Positions 1-10,250 are shown, counted from the stretch's first letter. The stretch: DNA of 64,000 nt from Gentiana macrophylla (GCA_026214975.1 CM047813.1:36427871-36491870), one strand, 5' to 3'. Notes: generated from the letters alone by a model not told the origin. Numbers and translations: made by a program.

Positions 1-263
1 AGAACTCACCTGACGAAAACGCAGGTTGATCAGCTTCTACGACCCTCAATAATGGCACAGATAGTTTCAATAATTCTCCAACAACGAAAATGGGAAGAGC
101 TTCCATCATAGTAGTGGAGAACGCCAGCTTCAGTGACCACATTGGATGTTGAAGGCGATGGTGGAAACGTGTACATCGGATCTGAGGATTGAGGGGGAGG
201 GGGGAAGGCGGGGGGAACGGTAATTGTAGGGGGTAAGAAACAACAATTTCGACGTTGAAACAT
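1..263 (-). pseudogene. Distal, proline-rich part of element A accessory ORF
   Basis: On the minus strand this stretch encodes a proline-rich tail (PPTITVPPAFPPPPQSSDP and more). A similar Pro/Ser-rich stretch follows the domain in element C near 21110-21230. It lies directly across solo LTR H from the domain-bearing part at 1014-1600, and the reading continues across the LTR once the target duplication is allowed for. It probably belongs to the same accessory protein. No function can be assigned, and the true end is outside the window or obscured. Confidence 0.5.
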
Positions 264-269
264 TCGTAT

Positions 270-1013
270 ATAATAGTACCTAAAAGGTAAGATATATATC
301 TAAGATGCATGCGGCTGAAATTTGTGTGCATGTCACACGTGTATGCCAAATTGACATATTTGAATTTTGGGTATTCATAGATTTATTGGTGTAATATATA
401 TGTGATATATACACATGTGTAAATTGATTTATAGTAATATAATAAAAGATAAATATTGTCAATATAAGATATTGACAATATCTTGGAAATATTCAATATA
501 AGATATTGATAATATCCTAGATTTATTTAATATGAGATATTGTAATAAATGAGATAAATCAATCAATTATATTTTCCTTATTTTATTGGAAAAATGTTTT
601 CTTCTCCTCCACACTCTAGTTGGGGCGCCACATACACTATAAATATAGTGTGGGTGTCAAGCTCTTTTGTACAACACAATTCCAAGAACTAATAGTTCTT
701 GTGTAAAATAGAGAGCATCCTATAGAGAGTTGGAAAGAGGGGAAAAGGGCCGGTCTAGCAACCGGAGTTTTCCAATAGCAATCCATGATGGGATTCCGGC
801 GAGCTGTTCGTGTGGACTAGCGGTAGAGGCCGAACACTTGGGCGGCTCTATGCAGAACTACTCTCCTTAGACGGTCAAAGCGTCGATCTTTTAGATCAAC
901 CAAGGTAACCACCGTCTACTAACTCGTTTGTTTATTGCTTGAACGAAGTCGATCCTGGTTAAAAGGAAATAAAATTTTAAATTCCGCTGTGTTCCCGCGT
1001 AGATTTCCTAACA
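270..1013 (+). mobile_element. Solo LTR H (Copia-like) inserted in element A
   Basis: The sequence has the layout of a plant LTR: AT-rich U3, a TATA box (TATAAATA, 638-645), a transcribed stretch, and a terminal ATTTCCTAACA at 1013. No internal region or primer site follows. The flanks CGTAT (265-269) and CGTAC (1014-1018) look like a 5-bp target duplication with one mismatch. The minus-strand protein of element A resumes directly across the insertion, which supports the right boundary well and the left boundary moderately. The left end lacks a clear TG, so it may be decayed. Confidence 0.6.
638..645 (+). promoter_or_regulatory. TATA box of solo LTR H
   Basis: TATAAATA stands in a CACTATAAATATAGTG context about 370 bp before the LTR end, the usual place for an LTR promoter. 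Read-through to the right would be antisense to the accessory ORF of element A. Confidence 0.5.
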
Positions 1014-1600
1014 CGTACATCCTTGATACACCACCAAATTTAAATCTTTTTTCAACCCAAGTGGCGGAAGGATCAAAAGCACACTGAGCCTCAAAAGCTC
1101 GAATTTGCATCAAACTGGCTTGGCTAAGGTTCCAACTTCAAAATAATCCTGATCACGAGGTATATATGGGATTCCATAGAAAGCATTGATAATCTCAGGA
1201 GTAAAAGGACAGTAGTGCCACGAATAGAGACTGAAGTCAATGGCCCTTCCTTTACAGGTTCAATGGCAGAGAGTACAGCATAAAACTCGGTTACCATTAT
1301 GGCATTGATAATATCAGTGCGAGGCTCGGCAATCCTTAACCAATTACGACGTTCAAAAAGTTGACGTAATTCTGTTCCAAGGGATTCAAACTGTACACCT
1401 CGCTCGAGGAGAAGATTACAGTTTTCAAAATAATCGTCAAAGGCCCTAATGGCGGCCGAAATGGTGGTTCTTCAAAAATTGACCGCCTCTTCCTCTCTAG
1501 TTCAGGGACGGGGCTGATGAATAGGAACTACGACAACTGGGGCACTAGTTTTTTGCTTCTTACTGATATCTTTCCTACGAGGATTGGATGATTCGTCCAT
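1014..1600 (-). pseudogene. Element A accessory ORF, putative plant transposon protein domain
   Basis: The minus strand starts with ATG at 1598-1600 and reads MDESSNPRRKDISKKQK, a basic stretch that could be a nuclear localisation signal. It then carries the conserved string LLLERGVQFESLGTELRQL, followed by motifs such as RRNWLRIAEPR and FYAVLSAIEP. This is the domain known as putative plant transposon protein, often found beyond pol in Athila/Tat elements. Two in-frame stops and one frameshift are visible, and solo LTR H cuts the distal end. The start is chosen because it directly follows a plausible intron acceptor at 1601, as in element C. The function of this family is unknown to me. Confidence 0.7.
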
Positions 1601-2018
1601 CTACGATGGTGGTATTAACACAAAAAAATATATCAAATTAAAAGTTTGAAATTTTTCTTCAAATCCAAGGTAAAATAATATTGATTAAAAATTCATGAAA
1701 TGAAGGAACAAATTTGAATACCTTTTCGTTGTGTTAAATCACCGGAGCAAAATGAATGTTGACCGGAATTAACGGAGGTGTGCCGGAAACAATGGAGTCG
1801 TCTACTCCGTAAGCCAAAATCATTCATGTTTCTTCGATGGAGATGAGGGAGCAAAGAGGTGAGGAGGAGAGGAGGTGATTGTGAGAGGGTGAGCGGAAGA
1901 GGTTTTTGGTGTTGGTGAGAGAAGTTGTAATGGTGGAGGTAATGGTGGAAAAGTGAGGGAGTTATGGAGGAGAGAGGAAAATAAAAAGAAACCGACCTAA
2001 ATTCAAAAATTGATCCTT
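1601..2018 (-). other. Leader of the element A accessory ORF with a predicted 121-bp intron
   Basis: On the minus strand, 2018 to 1722 is a pyrimidine-rich stretch resembling a plant 5' UTR. It ends in GAAAAG followed by GTATTC, a good splice donor at 1721. The acceptor ATCGTAG ends at 1601, immediately before the accessory ORF ATG. Element C has the same AAG|GTAT donor and ATCGTAG acceptor before its first accessory ORF, with leader length within about 20 nt. A long open frame here (1693-2040) is a by-product of the pyrimidine-rich composition. Confidence 0.5.
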
Positions 2019-2123
2019 TCGGCGCAGACCAGACATTCACGGCGAAGACCGTGAATTGGAGGGTTCACTCAAATTTGAATTAAATTCCGGTGTAGACCGT
2101 GAATTGTACACGGCATATGCCGT
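2019..2123 (-). promoter_or_regulatory. Internal array of NCGG-N6-CCGN modules before the element A accessory ORF
   Basis: Four modules are visible at 2019-2032 (TCGG-N6-CCAG, degenerate), 2039-2052 (ACGG-N6-CCGT), 2087-2100 (CCGG-N6-CCGT) and 2110-2123 (ACGG-N6-CCGT). They form two pairs spaced 20 and 23 bp. The same module type, spaced 20-21 bp, sits just upstream of the TATA box in the LTR of this element (32668-32886). I infer a possible internal promoter. The TATA-like match at the expected distance (ATTTAGG on the minus strand) is weak. Confidence 0.45.
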
Positions 2124-2466
2124 GAACCATTCTTACTGAAGCAGAGACTTTAGTTAAAGAAAGTCCCCAAAATAATATTATTTTTATTTTTATTTTTTAA
2201 TTATACAAACCAAATTGTTCACATAGCAAACAACTACGGGTTGCCTACTGACAGCGCTTTTGTTTAATGTCGTTTGCTCGACAGACTTTAAACGACTAGA
2301 ATGATGATGATTAGTTAATATTCCAACAAAAAGGATACTTTTAACAATTACTCACCAAAGCACATAGCAATCAGTTACATGAACCAACCGGAAAATAAAT
2401 GCTTAGGGAGTAATAGGAAAGATAGTACCCGTGATTGCTAGATTTATAGTCTATAGCTAGACTACC
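2124..2466. other. Spacer between pol and accessory ORF of element A
   Basis: No protein-coding signal was found. The part at about 2230-2466 is recognisably the same as 57740-57960 in element F: tracts for repeated TTAACAATTACTCAC and for the GATAGTACCCGTGATTG block agree. It is therefore a conserved 3' non-coding region following pol in this family. Confidence 0.6.
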
Positions 2467-3225
2467 TTACGCTTCAATTAGTTGGGGGTCGATAAGGAAC
2501 ATCTCCTCTCGAGTTGGAGGGATTCCCTCTTCTTCAACGAAAATCTTCACCCTATGACCATTTTCTATGAAGGTTGTCTTTCCATTAATCAATTCCACAG
2601 CTCTAGATGTGTATACTTTAAACATGAGTTGTATAAGAGCACTCGATCACCCACATGGAACTCACGACAAAATATTCTCTTACCATGGAAGGACTTCGTG
2701 CGTTCCTTGTAGATTCGGGCGTTCTCATATGCATCGAGGTGAAACTCCTCATGTTCCGTGAGTTGAAGTAATTGATGTTCACCAACGGCCTTAGGATTGA
2801 AGTTAAGAAACTTAATAGTCCAAAAGGCACGATGTTCCAACTCAACCGGAAGATGACAAGACTTGCCAAAAACTAGTCTATAAGGAGAACAACCAAACGG
2901 TGGTTTGAAGGCTGTTCTGTATGCCCATAGTGCATCATCTAATTTTTCCGCCCAATTTTTACGGTTCGAATCAACTGTTTTTTCAATAATTCTTTTCACC
3001 TCTCGATTAGATACTTCAACTTGTCCACTAGTTTGCGGGTGGTACAGAGTACCAATCTTGTGATTCACACCATATTTTTCAACCAACTTGGTAAATGGTC
3101 GTTTACAAAAATGTGATCCTCTATCACTAATGATGGCCCGAGGAGTACCAAATCTCATGAAGATATTCTTTTTAAGGAATTTTATCACCACTCTGGTATT
3201 ATTAGTTGGAAGAGCTTAGGCTTCA
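2467..3225 (-). pseudogene. Element A integrase (catalytic core and C-terminal part)
   Basis: The minus strand encodes the integrase core from [19 protein letters not shown] through [19 protein letters not shown], including the second catalytic Asp (ISDRG) and the Glu of GQVEVSNRE. It continues through the [16 protein letters not shown] region to a TAA at 2467. A frameshift near 2600 moves the last 50 residues to another frame. The N-terminal zinc-binding HHCC segment and first catalytic Asp are missing, because a deletion near 3225 joins this part to RNase H. Integrase would insert the cDNA into the genome; this copy cannot. Confidence 0.85.
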
Positions 3226-4230
3226 GCCACATGATCGGTGTAGACAATGAATTTGGAACCGATGAGATAAGAACGAAATTTGTCCAATGCAAAGATTACT
3301 GCAAGTAGCTTCTTCTCTGTTGTGGCATAGTTGAGCTGAGCTGAGTTTAACGTGCGGGATGCATAATAGATTGCTTTAAGTACCTTATCATGGCTTGGCC
3401 TAGAACAACCCCAACCGCCAGATCGCTTGCATCACACAAAAGCTCAAAGGGTAATTTCCAATCCGGTGCCACAAGCACTGGTGCAGTTGTTAGTCACTTC
3501 TTTAAAGTCTCAAACGCTTCCGTGCATTTAGCATCAAAATTGAATGTCACTTCTTTCTCAAGCAAATGGCTGAGAGGTTTTACTATGCGTGAAAAATCTA
3601 CGATAAATCGTCTGTAAAAACCGGCATGTCCAAGAAATCCTCTCAGAGTTTTCAGATTTACTGGTGGAGGTAATTTTTCAATCACTTCGATCTTTGCTTT
3701 GTCCACTTCAATACATTCTTTAGAAATTCTGTGACCCAAAACAATACCATATGATACCATTAGATGACACTCCTCCCAGTTCAAGACCAAGTTTGTGCCT
3801 TCACGGCGTTGTAGGACACACTCTAAGTTATTCTCCGAAAGAGTCTCCAAAGACGCTGAAATCGTCCATAAAAATTTCCAAAAACTTTTCTACCATGTCA
3901 TAAAATATTTCCATCATGCATCGCTGAAAAGTAGCTAGTGCATTACACAATCCAAACGGCATTCTTTTGCATGCGAAGGTTCCATATGGACAAGTGAAAG
4001 TCGTTTTCTCTCTATCTCCTGCTGCAATGAATATCTACAGATAGCCTGAGTAACCATCCAAAAAACAATAGAAAATATGTCCACTAAGCCGTTCCAACAT
4101 CTGCACTATGAAAAAAAGTGGGTGATGGTCTTTCTTAGCGTGCTCATTTAATTTGCGGAAATCAATGCACATCCGATATCATGTGACCTCTCTTGTTGGA
4201 ATCCATTCATGCTTGTCATTTTTCTTTACC
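3226..4230 (-). pseudogene. Element A reverse transcriptase (thumb side) and RNase H
   Basis: Minus-strand fragments cover the RT region with LVLNWEECHLMVSYGIVLGH and LRGFLGHAGFYRRFI (3494-3850). These are followed by RNase H motifs IYYASRTLN, NYATTEKKLLAVIFALDKFRSY and VYTDH (3226-3400). The palm part around 3850-4230 is broken by frameshifts. RNase H stops at VYTDH, where it meets the integrase fragment; in element C about 770 bp separate the equivalent points. Together these domains would copy the RNA and remove it. Confidence 0.8.
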
Positions 4231-4699
4231 GTGAAACCGCCCTTCTTTGGTACCACTTGGGACTTACCCATTCACTGTCTGATATAGGAAAACTTATCCC
4301 CATCTCCAATAGTTTAATAACCTCTTTCTTGACCACTTTTTGCATGTTTGGCTTGAGGCGGCGTTGTGGTTGGATACATGGTTTAGCACCTTCCTTCAAG
4401 ATGATCTTGTGTACACAAATCTCAGGACTTATTCCTTGAATATCTGCCATTGTCCATCCAAATGCTTTCTTATGTTGCCTCAACATCCTCAACAACTGGT
4501 CTTCCTGCAAACTGGTTAGTGATGATGAAATAATAACAGGAAGTAAATTATTGGATTCAATAAAAGCATATTTAAGATTAGAAGGAGAGGTTTCAATTCC
4601 AAATTCCTTGGTGGCTCCTCCACCGAAGGTTTTAATCTTGGGCCATCCAGTTTTAATTCCAAATAACGATGCCATGGTTGTCTCACAAAAGAACCACAT
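4226..4699 (-). pseudogene. Element A reverse transcriptase N-terminal part
   Basis: The minus strand reads a 157-residue open stretch with HKKAFGWTMADIQGISPEIC, the usual Ty3 RT entry (in Athila elements MADIxGISPxIC), then KPCIQPQRRLKP and VVKKEVIKLLEMGISFPISDSEWVSP. It overlaps the end of the protease frame, which signals a frameshift near 4520-4700, because these domains form one polyprotein in intact relatives. Confidence 0.8.
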
Positions 4700-5556
4700 G
4701 TATCCAGGTGAAAAATTACTTCTTTCATCTCTTGGTCATTCTTATCTCCTTCATAGATGGATAGAGTTAGACATTCTTCATGCTTATCTTCAAAAACCTG
4801 TAATTTAGCATGATCCATACAAATAGAGGATATAGTATCTATGAATGAACATGACTCTTGTGATGTGTATGGATGTTTCATAGCTTTGAAGATATTAAAA
4901 GTGACCTCGTTTTCATTGACTCTTAAGACTAGTTCTCCTCTTTGAACATCGATAAGAGTTCTTCCCGTGGCTAGGAATGGACGACCAAGAATGAGGGGCA
5001 TTGAAAACCCTTCCTCCATTTCCATAACAACAAAATCAATTGGGAAGTAAAACTTATCTACCTTGACTAACACGTCTTCGATGACTCCTTTAGGACGCCT
5101 AATAGATCTATCTGCCAATTGGAGAGTCATCTCAGTGTTTTTGAGCTTTCCTATTCCTAGTTTCTTATAATCCTCATAAGACATGAGATTAATGCTTGCA
5201 CCGAGATCGCAAAGCATCTTCTTAAACAAAAAGCCCCCAATCTCGCATGGAATGGTAAAACTGCCAGGGTCTTTAAGTTTAGGTGGGAGTTTGTGTTGCA
5301 ATACTGCGGAGCACTCCTCATTAAGACAAATATTCTCATATTCTTCTAAACATTTTTTGTTCGAGAGGATATCCTTAAGAAACTTTCCATATGTGGAGAT
5401 GTTGATTATTGCTTCAATGACAGGAATATTGACATTAAGATGACGAAATATGTCAAGAAAACGTGCATACTTCTTATCTGTTTTCAATTTTTTAATTTGC
5501 TCTCTGGGTGGGTAAGGTAAAGATTCAAGATCAATAATTTTAGGGTTTGAAGTCAT
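4516..5556 (-). CDS. Element A aspartic protease region of gag-pol
   Basis: A 346-residue open frame on the minus strand starts MTSNPKIIDLESLPYP. It carries the retropepsin active site CDLGASINLMS at about residues 116-126 and the second conserved patch MPLILGRPFLATGRTLIDV (about 186-204). This is the form typical of Athila-type Ty3 elements, in which the protease cuts the gag-pol polyprotein. It is the best preserved pol domain in the window and keeps the D-L-G-A motif that is changed in element C. The last 40 residues look out of frame (leucine-rich), consistent with a frameshift into the RT entry. Confidence 0.75.
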   Translation of the reverse strand: MTSNPKIIDLESLPYPPREQIKKLKTDKKYARFLDIFRHLNVNIPVIEAIINISTYGKFLKDILSNKKCLEEYENICLNEECSAVLQHKLPPKLKDPGSFTIPCEIGGFLFKKMLCDLGASINLMSYEDYKKLGIGKLKNTEMTLQLADRSIRRPKGVIEDVLVKVDKFYFPIDFVVMEMEEGFSMPLILGRPFLATGRTLIDVQRGELVLRVNENEVTFNIFKAMKHPYTSQESCSFIDTISSICMDHAKLQVFEDKHEECLTLSIYEGDKNDQEMKEVIFHLDTCGSFVRQPWHRYLELKLDGPRLKPSVEEPPRNLELKPLLLILNMLLLNPIIYFLLLFHHH

Positions 5557-6986
5557 ACCTCATTTACCTTTCTCCTTGGATGAAGATAGTGATGCTTCCT
5601 TGAATGTTTGAGCATTTGGTGGCCGCCATGTGTCATGATCCTGCACTACTTTCTGTGAAATGTGCCATTAGTTCTTCTTTTCACGCTCGGTGTGAACCAT
5701 GCTATGTCCAGTGTTGGATGGATGTTTTGCTAAACTCTCTAGTTTTTGAGTGTTGCTACTCCCCACTTGGACTGTACCATCAACAACATTTTCCTCTCTA
5801 ACATGTTCATTAAATAAAGTCCGTAAATCATTAGCCCTTGGATTTTTCAATATTCTCGGGACTTTGATCCATTCATCATCTTCACTTTCTGCTTCAACAT
5901 ATCTATCACGTCTCGAGAAATTATCAATAATTTCTTCTTCTTCTTCTTCTTTATTGAATTATGTTTCATCCTTATTTTCCAGGTCTTCTTCGAATTGATC
6001 ATCTAAATCATCTTCCACTTTTTATTTCCGAGTTCTCAACTCCATTGCTTCCACATGCCCTTCAACTTCAGGTAATGACAACGTTCACCTCTCTCGGGTT
6101 CCTTTCATTATTGCTTGGTAGTCCTCCCGGAGGTCTACTGTTCTTTCGTTCTCCTTCTCTACTCAAGTGATCTTCCACATTTCGCATGGATGCTTCTATG
6201 GTCTTCATTCTCATATCATGTCCACTCATGGATGTTTTTAAAGTACTCATATCCTTAGTAATTGTGCCTATAGAAGTCATCATGGTTTTCATATTCTGAG
6301 CTTGAGTAGACATCACACCCATCATATTTTCCATTAATTTCTCCCACTTAACAACTCCTTCCACATGTGGAGTTTAACTTTGAGTGACTGGTATGCTTTG
6401 GGTGGTGTGTTGGGGGTATGATCTAGGTTGAGGTGATTGGTGGGTTTGGTTCGAGGTATTTCCTTGATAACCTTGATTTTGAGGATTTGTATTGTACAAG
6501 CTCTTGTACTGAGTGGGATACGGAGGTTGTCCTGGCTCTTAAGTTCACAGACCAACGAAAAGTAGGGTGATCTCTTCTAATGGCAATGAATGAGTTTGAG
6601 TAAGCATTATTCAAATTCCGATGTTGTTGCATAAAACTCACTTCTTCAATTGAATGTCATTAGGATTCTTCTATTCCTAATGATATTTTGTCATCATTTC
6701 TCATGCCATCATTCGAATATTCATTAGATACCTTGCCTTCCGAGCTTAGACTTTCGCTTGCTTGCAAGCCATCAAACTTCCTACTAAGATTTTCCAAATG
6801 TGCTAAAACTTCCAAGTTTGATGTAGACTCACCTACAAACTCTACTTTCCTTGTGCTAGAACCGGTTTCCCACATTCGGTTATTCTTCGAAATTTTCTCA
6901 ATAGCATCATACACAACTTGTGCTTCACTCATCATCAAAGAACCACCACATGCGTGATCAACATCCGCACGTGTGTCTTTTCTCAA
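5557..6986 (-). pseudogene. Element A gag C-terminal part and gag-protease linker, frameshifted
   Basis: Minus-strand pieces at 6660-6986, 6334-6641, 6068-6364 and 5668-5850 belong to one original frame. They include YDAIEKISKNNRMWETGSS, AHLENLSRKFDGLQ, a coiled segment with repeated methionines (METMMTSIGTITKDMS-like) and NPRANDLRTLFNEHVREEN. The same order is seen in element C at 13440-14620. At least three frameshifts separate the pieces. No zinc knuckle is visible, which fits Athila gag proteins. Confidence 0.7.
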
Positions 6987-7848
6987 TTTTCAAAAAAAAA
7001 ATTTGAATTTGCATATCAAGAGAGTAACCATGATCGGGACAGGCTCTTAACAGTTTCTTAAATCTTTCCCAAGCACTTCCAAGTGTTTCCTCGGATCCTT
7101 GTCTAAATTTAGCGATTTCAACCTTTAATTCCAAATTCCTTCCCGGAGTTAAATATTGCTTCAAAAATTCATTTTGAATGTCCTCCCAACTTGTCAAGGA
7201 ATGATGCAGAAGTGACATAAACCAATCTCTCGCCCTTCCTTTTAAGGAAAAAAGAAACATTGACATCCTTGTCAATTCTCGATGAACACCTTGACTCTTG
7301 GTCATATTAAACAATTCTTCAAAAAGATATAGGTGATGATGCGGGTCTTCGTCATCCTCACCAAGAAACTGAGCTCTTGTGTCAATCAAGCCAAAAAGAT
7401 GGGATTTCACTTCAAAGTTATTTGCTCCATCATTGGGTAAACGAATTGGATTGTTGATCTCATTCATCCTCAAGGTTTGATCACAAATGGGTCTTAGGTT
7501 TTGTGGGTTATTATTACGGTTATTTTGGTTTCGGTTTTGGTTATTCCGATTATTGGGGTTTTGGTTATTGGGATTTGGTTGTGGAGGAAGATTTTGTAAT
7601 GGTGGATTTGGATTATTGGAGTGTTGTCCATGACCTTGGGCATGAGCAAGCCCTTGTTCAATTGGTGTCTCGTCACTGTTCTCTGCCATATCTATTCCTT
7701 GATTCGATGATCCTTGGGAAGATTCTTCACCAAAATGTCCTTGGCTGGTTTCACCACGTCTATTCTCTACTCTCAACTGCCTTTCATAACTATTTATGTC
7801 GGGCTTATATAGAGTGAGTGGGGTCTTACCGCTTGAATGGGTCATCAA
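6958..7848 (-). CDS. Element A gag, N-terminal and capsid region
   Basis: A 296-residue frame on the minus strand starts MMTHSSGKTPLTLYKPD; the second Met matches the gag start of element C at 12631. An Asn/Gln/Pro-rich stretch (residues about 75-120) precedes the Retrotrans_gag core: SLKGRARDWFMSLLHHSLTS, DIQNEFLKQYLTP, LELKVEIAKFRQGSEETLGSAWERFKKLLRACPDHG. Gag packages the RNA in virus-like particles. The frame ends early after IEKRHTCGC by a frameshift; the rest follows in another frame at 6986. Confidence 0.85.
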   Translation of the reverse strand: MMTHSSGKTPLTLYKPDINSYERQLRVENRRGETSQGHFGEESSQGSSNQGIDMAENSDETPIEQGLAHAQGHGQHSNNPNPPLQNLPPQPNPNNQNPNNRNNQNRNQNNRNNNPQNLRPICDQTLRMNEINNPIRLPNDGANNFEVKSHLFGLIDTRAQFLGEDDEDPHHHLYLFEELFNMTKSQGVHRELTRMSMFLFSLKGRARDWFMSLLHHSLTSWEDIQNEFLKQYLTPGRNLELKVEIAKFRQGSEETLGSAWERFKKLLRACPDHGYSLDMQIQIFFLKIEKRHTCGC

Positions 7849-8018
7849 CTACAAGATAGAAATATCAAGAAAACAATAAAATAGCACTTGGCCACTTACC
7901 AAAGAGGTAAGTACCAAAGAAACAAAATAGAAATGAGATTAAGAAAAGTGTTGACTCATTCTCAAGAATTTTGAACTAATACAAGTAGTAACCAATAACA
8001 CAATAAATTGGCGTGTGT
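7849..8018 (-). other. 5' untranslated leader of element A
   Basis: This lies between the primer site and the gag start and has no coding potential. Sequence around TCAACACTTTTCTTAATCTC on the minus strand is shared with element C (about 12515-12545) and F (about 59065-59090). Confidence 0.6.
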
Positions 8019-8036
8019 TCCCCGGCAACGGCGCCA
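8019..8036 (-). other. Primer binding site of element A (tRNA-Asp)
   Basis: The plus strand reads TCCCCGGCAACGGCGCCA, identical to the 3' end of plant tRNA-Asp(GTC) with CCA, so the minus-strand element RNA would anneal it over 18 nt. It lies 7 nt inside the LTR end. Confidence 0.9.
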
Positions 8037-8043
8037 AAAATCT

Positions 8044-8173
8044 TGATGTGGACTTTCCTACGGTTCCAATCTAACCAGCAGTGTACCGGGTCAAATTATA
8101 GTCTAGTCTAGTGAACAAGGTCATCTCCACAGGGAATCACAATATAAAGTGTGGTTAAACACCAATTAGCTAT
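8044..8173 (-). mobile_element. Element A 5' LTR, inner part
   Basis: On the plus strand the LTR starts TGATGTGG next to the primer site. It contains the CCGGGTCAAATT and GTGGTTAAACACCAA blocks shared with the LTRs of C and F. It is interrupted after GCTAT at 8169-8173 by element B and resumes at 31705. Confidence 0.8.
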
Positions 8174-9990
8174 TGTTGGAAATAAAATTTATGTTTTGAT
8201 GATAATTTATCATATTTGTTCAAAATATTATCTTAACCCCATTGATGAAGTGTTGAAGCTAGCTGTTATAGTGAAAGGCTAAAAGATGTCTAGAACTGAA
8301 TGCATAGGTTTTACTAGAGTCTGATATTTGTATAGGTTATATCAGACAAGCACTGGTAATAGTTATAGTGTCGTGAAACGGAAACCGGAAGTCATTCAGA
8401 AAAATGGAAATCATCAAGATAAACAAACTGACAAACTGACTCAGACTACACCAATATGGAACAGAAGAAGATAAGTTCACTTAGGGACACAAACTCGGTT
8501 GGCTTATCTAAAAGATTGAAGAACTGAGGGTTCAAACTCAGTTGATGAAGAACTGAGGGTCACAGACTCAGTTATAGAAGATTGAAGAACTGAGGGTTCA
8601 AACTCGCCACATGTCGAGAGATCAGAAAGTTAAAATTCAGGAAAGTTTGTGGTGACCTAAACTGACTTTATGGATCTTGTATGAAGACCTAAGAGTCATA
8701 AGGACAATGAACTCTTAGATAATTTGTTTGGAAAAGGTGTACTCTGATTAAGTCAATAATAATCAGATGAAAAGCTGGAGTACTGATATTTGAAGATGAG
8801 TAAAATCTCAGTCAATGCTCCAAGTCAGTCAAGAAACTGACAACTGACAAACTCAGTATAAAACTGATCAGGAAACTCAGTTTTATAAGTCAATCATACA
8901 CCAAACTGATAGTACAGTCGAACGTTGCAAAGGAAGCAATGTTATTGGATGAAATACTGACACATTAGAACGGTCATAAAATATAGCCGTTACAAGATAG
9001 ACGTTGATACAATTCAAATTCAAGCCAGATGAACGTTGGACACTACACTATAAATAGAGGACTTTGCACCAAGGATCAACAACCAAGATTAACAAGAAGA
9101 ACACAAAAAGATAGAACACTATCTAGATCAACAAGCATTTTTGTGTGCACTAGTCTCATTCATTTGAATTGTTATCATCTCTGAGCTAACAAGATCATAC
9201 CTAGAAATCTTCCAAGTGTTCAAGCTACACAAGATTTATCAAGAATCATACACATAGAATAACCACAAACAAGAATCAATTTATTGATTGTCAACCCAAC
9301 TTTGATACTTAATCAAAGGTTCAGACTGTGAAGCAAACCGGGAAGGTTTTGTCAAGGACAGTTGTCACAGCTGTCGGGTAGACTGTGTTTGTGGTGGTAG
9401 CTGGTGAAGAGGCATACATAACCCTTCAAGGACCAGTGTTCAAGCAATTGAAGAGCAGCCATTCTACATGTTCTACAACTGTTTAGATAGTGAAGCTAGG
9501 ATCAGCCAAGGAATATTGTTTGCGACTTTTTGTAACAGCTCACTTCAAAAAGTTCTAGTAGAATTTTCCTCCTACACCACAGGGGAAGAGAGGACTGACA
9601 GGATTACACCACCTGGAACCTCTGTAACTCTTATTTCACTTACTTTACGCATTTACATTACACACTTATTTATTACAGCATTTATATTGTTTACACAACA
9701 TACTGAGAATTGATTGTTACACAACTCACAGCTCACAAACTGACATCCATCAGAATTCAGTTTAGCACACTCAGCTTTCGCATAGAATAACAAGATCAAG
9801 ATAAAGGCTAGAATTATATCCGCTGCCGGTTGACTCAGTTATTCTTAAGTCAGTTCGACTTAAACTCAGCTCAGTCAGCTTAACTCCACACAAGTTATAA
9901 CTGAACCTTAATCTGTATAAAATCCATTTTTAGGGACAAGTTTATTCATCCCCCCTCTAAACTTGTGTTAGCCTTTCCAAGGGACCAATA
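8174..9990 (+). repeat. Element B 5' LTR
   Basis: This 1,817-bp LTR starts TGTTGGAAATAAAATTT and ends GGGACCAATA, where the partner ends in CA. TATA box CTATAAATAG is at 9048-9057. The U3 holds many AACTG/CAGTT motifs, including a short tandem array at about 8515-8610. It is highly similar to 29889-31699. Confidence 0.9.
9048..9057 (+). promoter_or_regulatory. TATA box of element B 5' LTR
   Basis: CTATAAATAG follows GACACTACA. The same sequence is in the 3' LTR (TATAAATA at 30761-30768). Confidence 0.65.
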
Positions 9991-9992
9991 AT

Positions 9993-10010
9993 TGGTATCG
10001 GAGCAAGGTT
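9993..10010 (+). other. Primer binding site of element B (initiator tRNA-Met)
   Basis: TGGTATCGGAGCAAGG sits two bases after the LTR. The canonical site begins TGGTATCAGAGC; the single change is A to G within CAG, the trinucleotide that is unstable between copies across this window. Confidence 0.8.
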
Positions 10011-10115
10011 CTCTGTTCCGACTTAGAACACGAATCGATAGTTGTTCTAAATCTCCTCTAGTTGTTCTCATTAGAAAGCTCAGTTCTAGTTTTTGTATCA
10101 TCGCCACTCACTCAC

Positions 10116-10250
10116 AATGGATAACAATCAAGTTATGCAAGACAGATGCTTATGTGCAACATGGATAGGTTTGATGAATACAAACGTCGTATCTACAGCT
10201 TTTCTCTAGTCGCTACTCATGATGTGATGATGGACGTCCTCACTGATGGA
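10116..10250 (+). pseudogene. Element B gag, first part
   Basis: An ATG at 10116 starts MDNNQVMQ. After one frameshift the next frame reads NMDRFDEYKRRIYSF-like residues typical of Copia gag entry. The frame breaks at the insertion of element C at 10251 and resumes at 26674. Confidence 0.65.

Noticed and set aside
1693..2040. Minus-strand open frame of 115 codons
   Set aside because: Its composition (Leu, Ser, Pro, His from pyrimidine-rich codons) and its position between the promoter-like array and the accessory ORF fit an untranslated leader better than a protein.
1014..2160. Env-like gene of an Athila virus-like element
   Set aside because: The ORF has the putative plant transposon protein domain and no signal peptide or membrane segment, so an envelope call is not supported.
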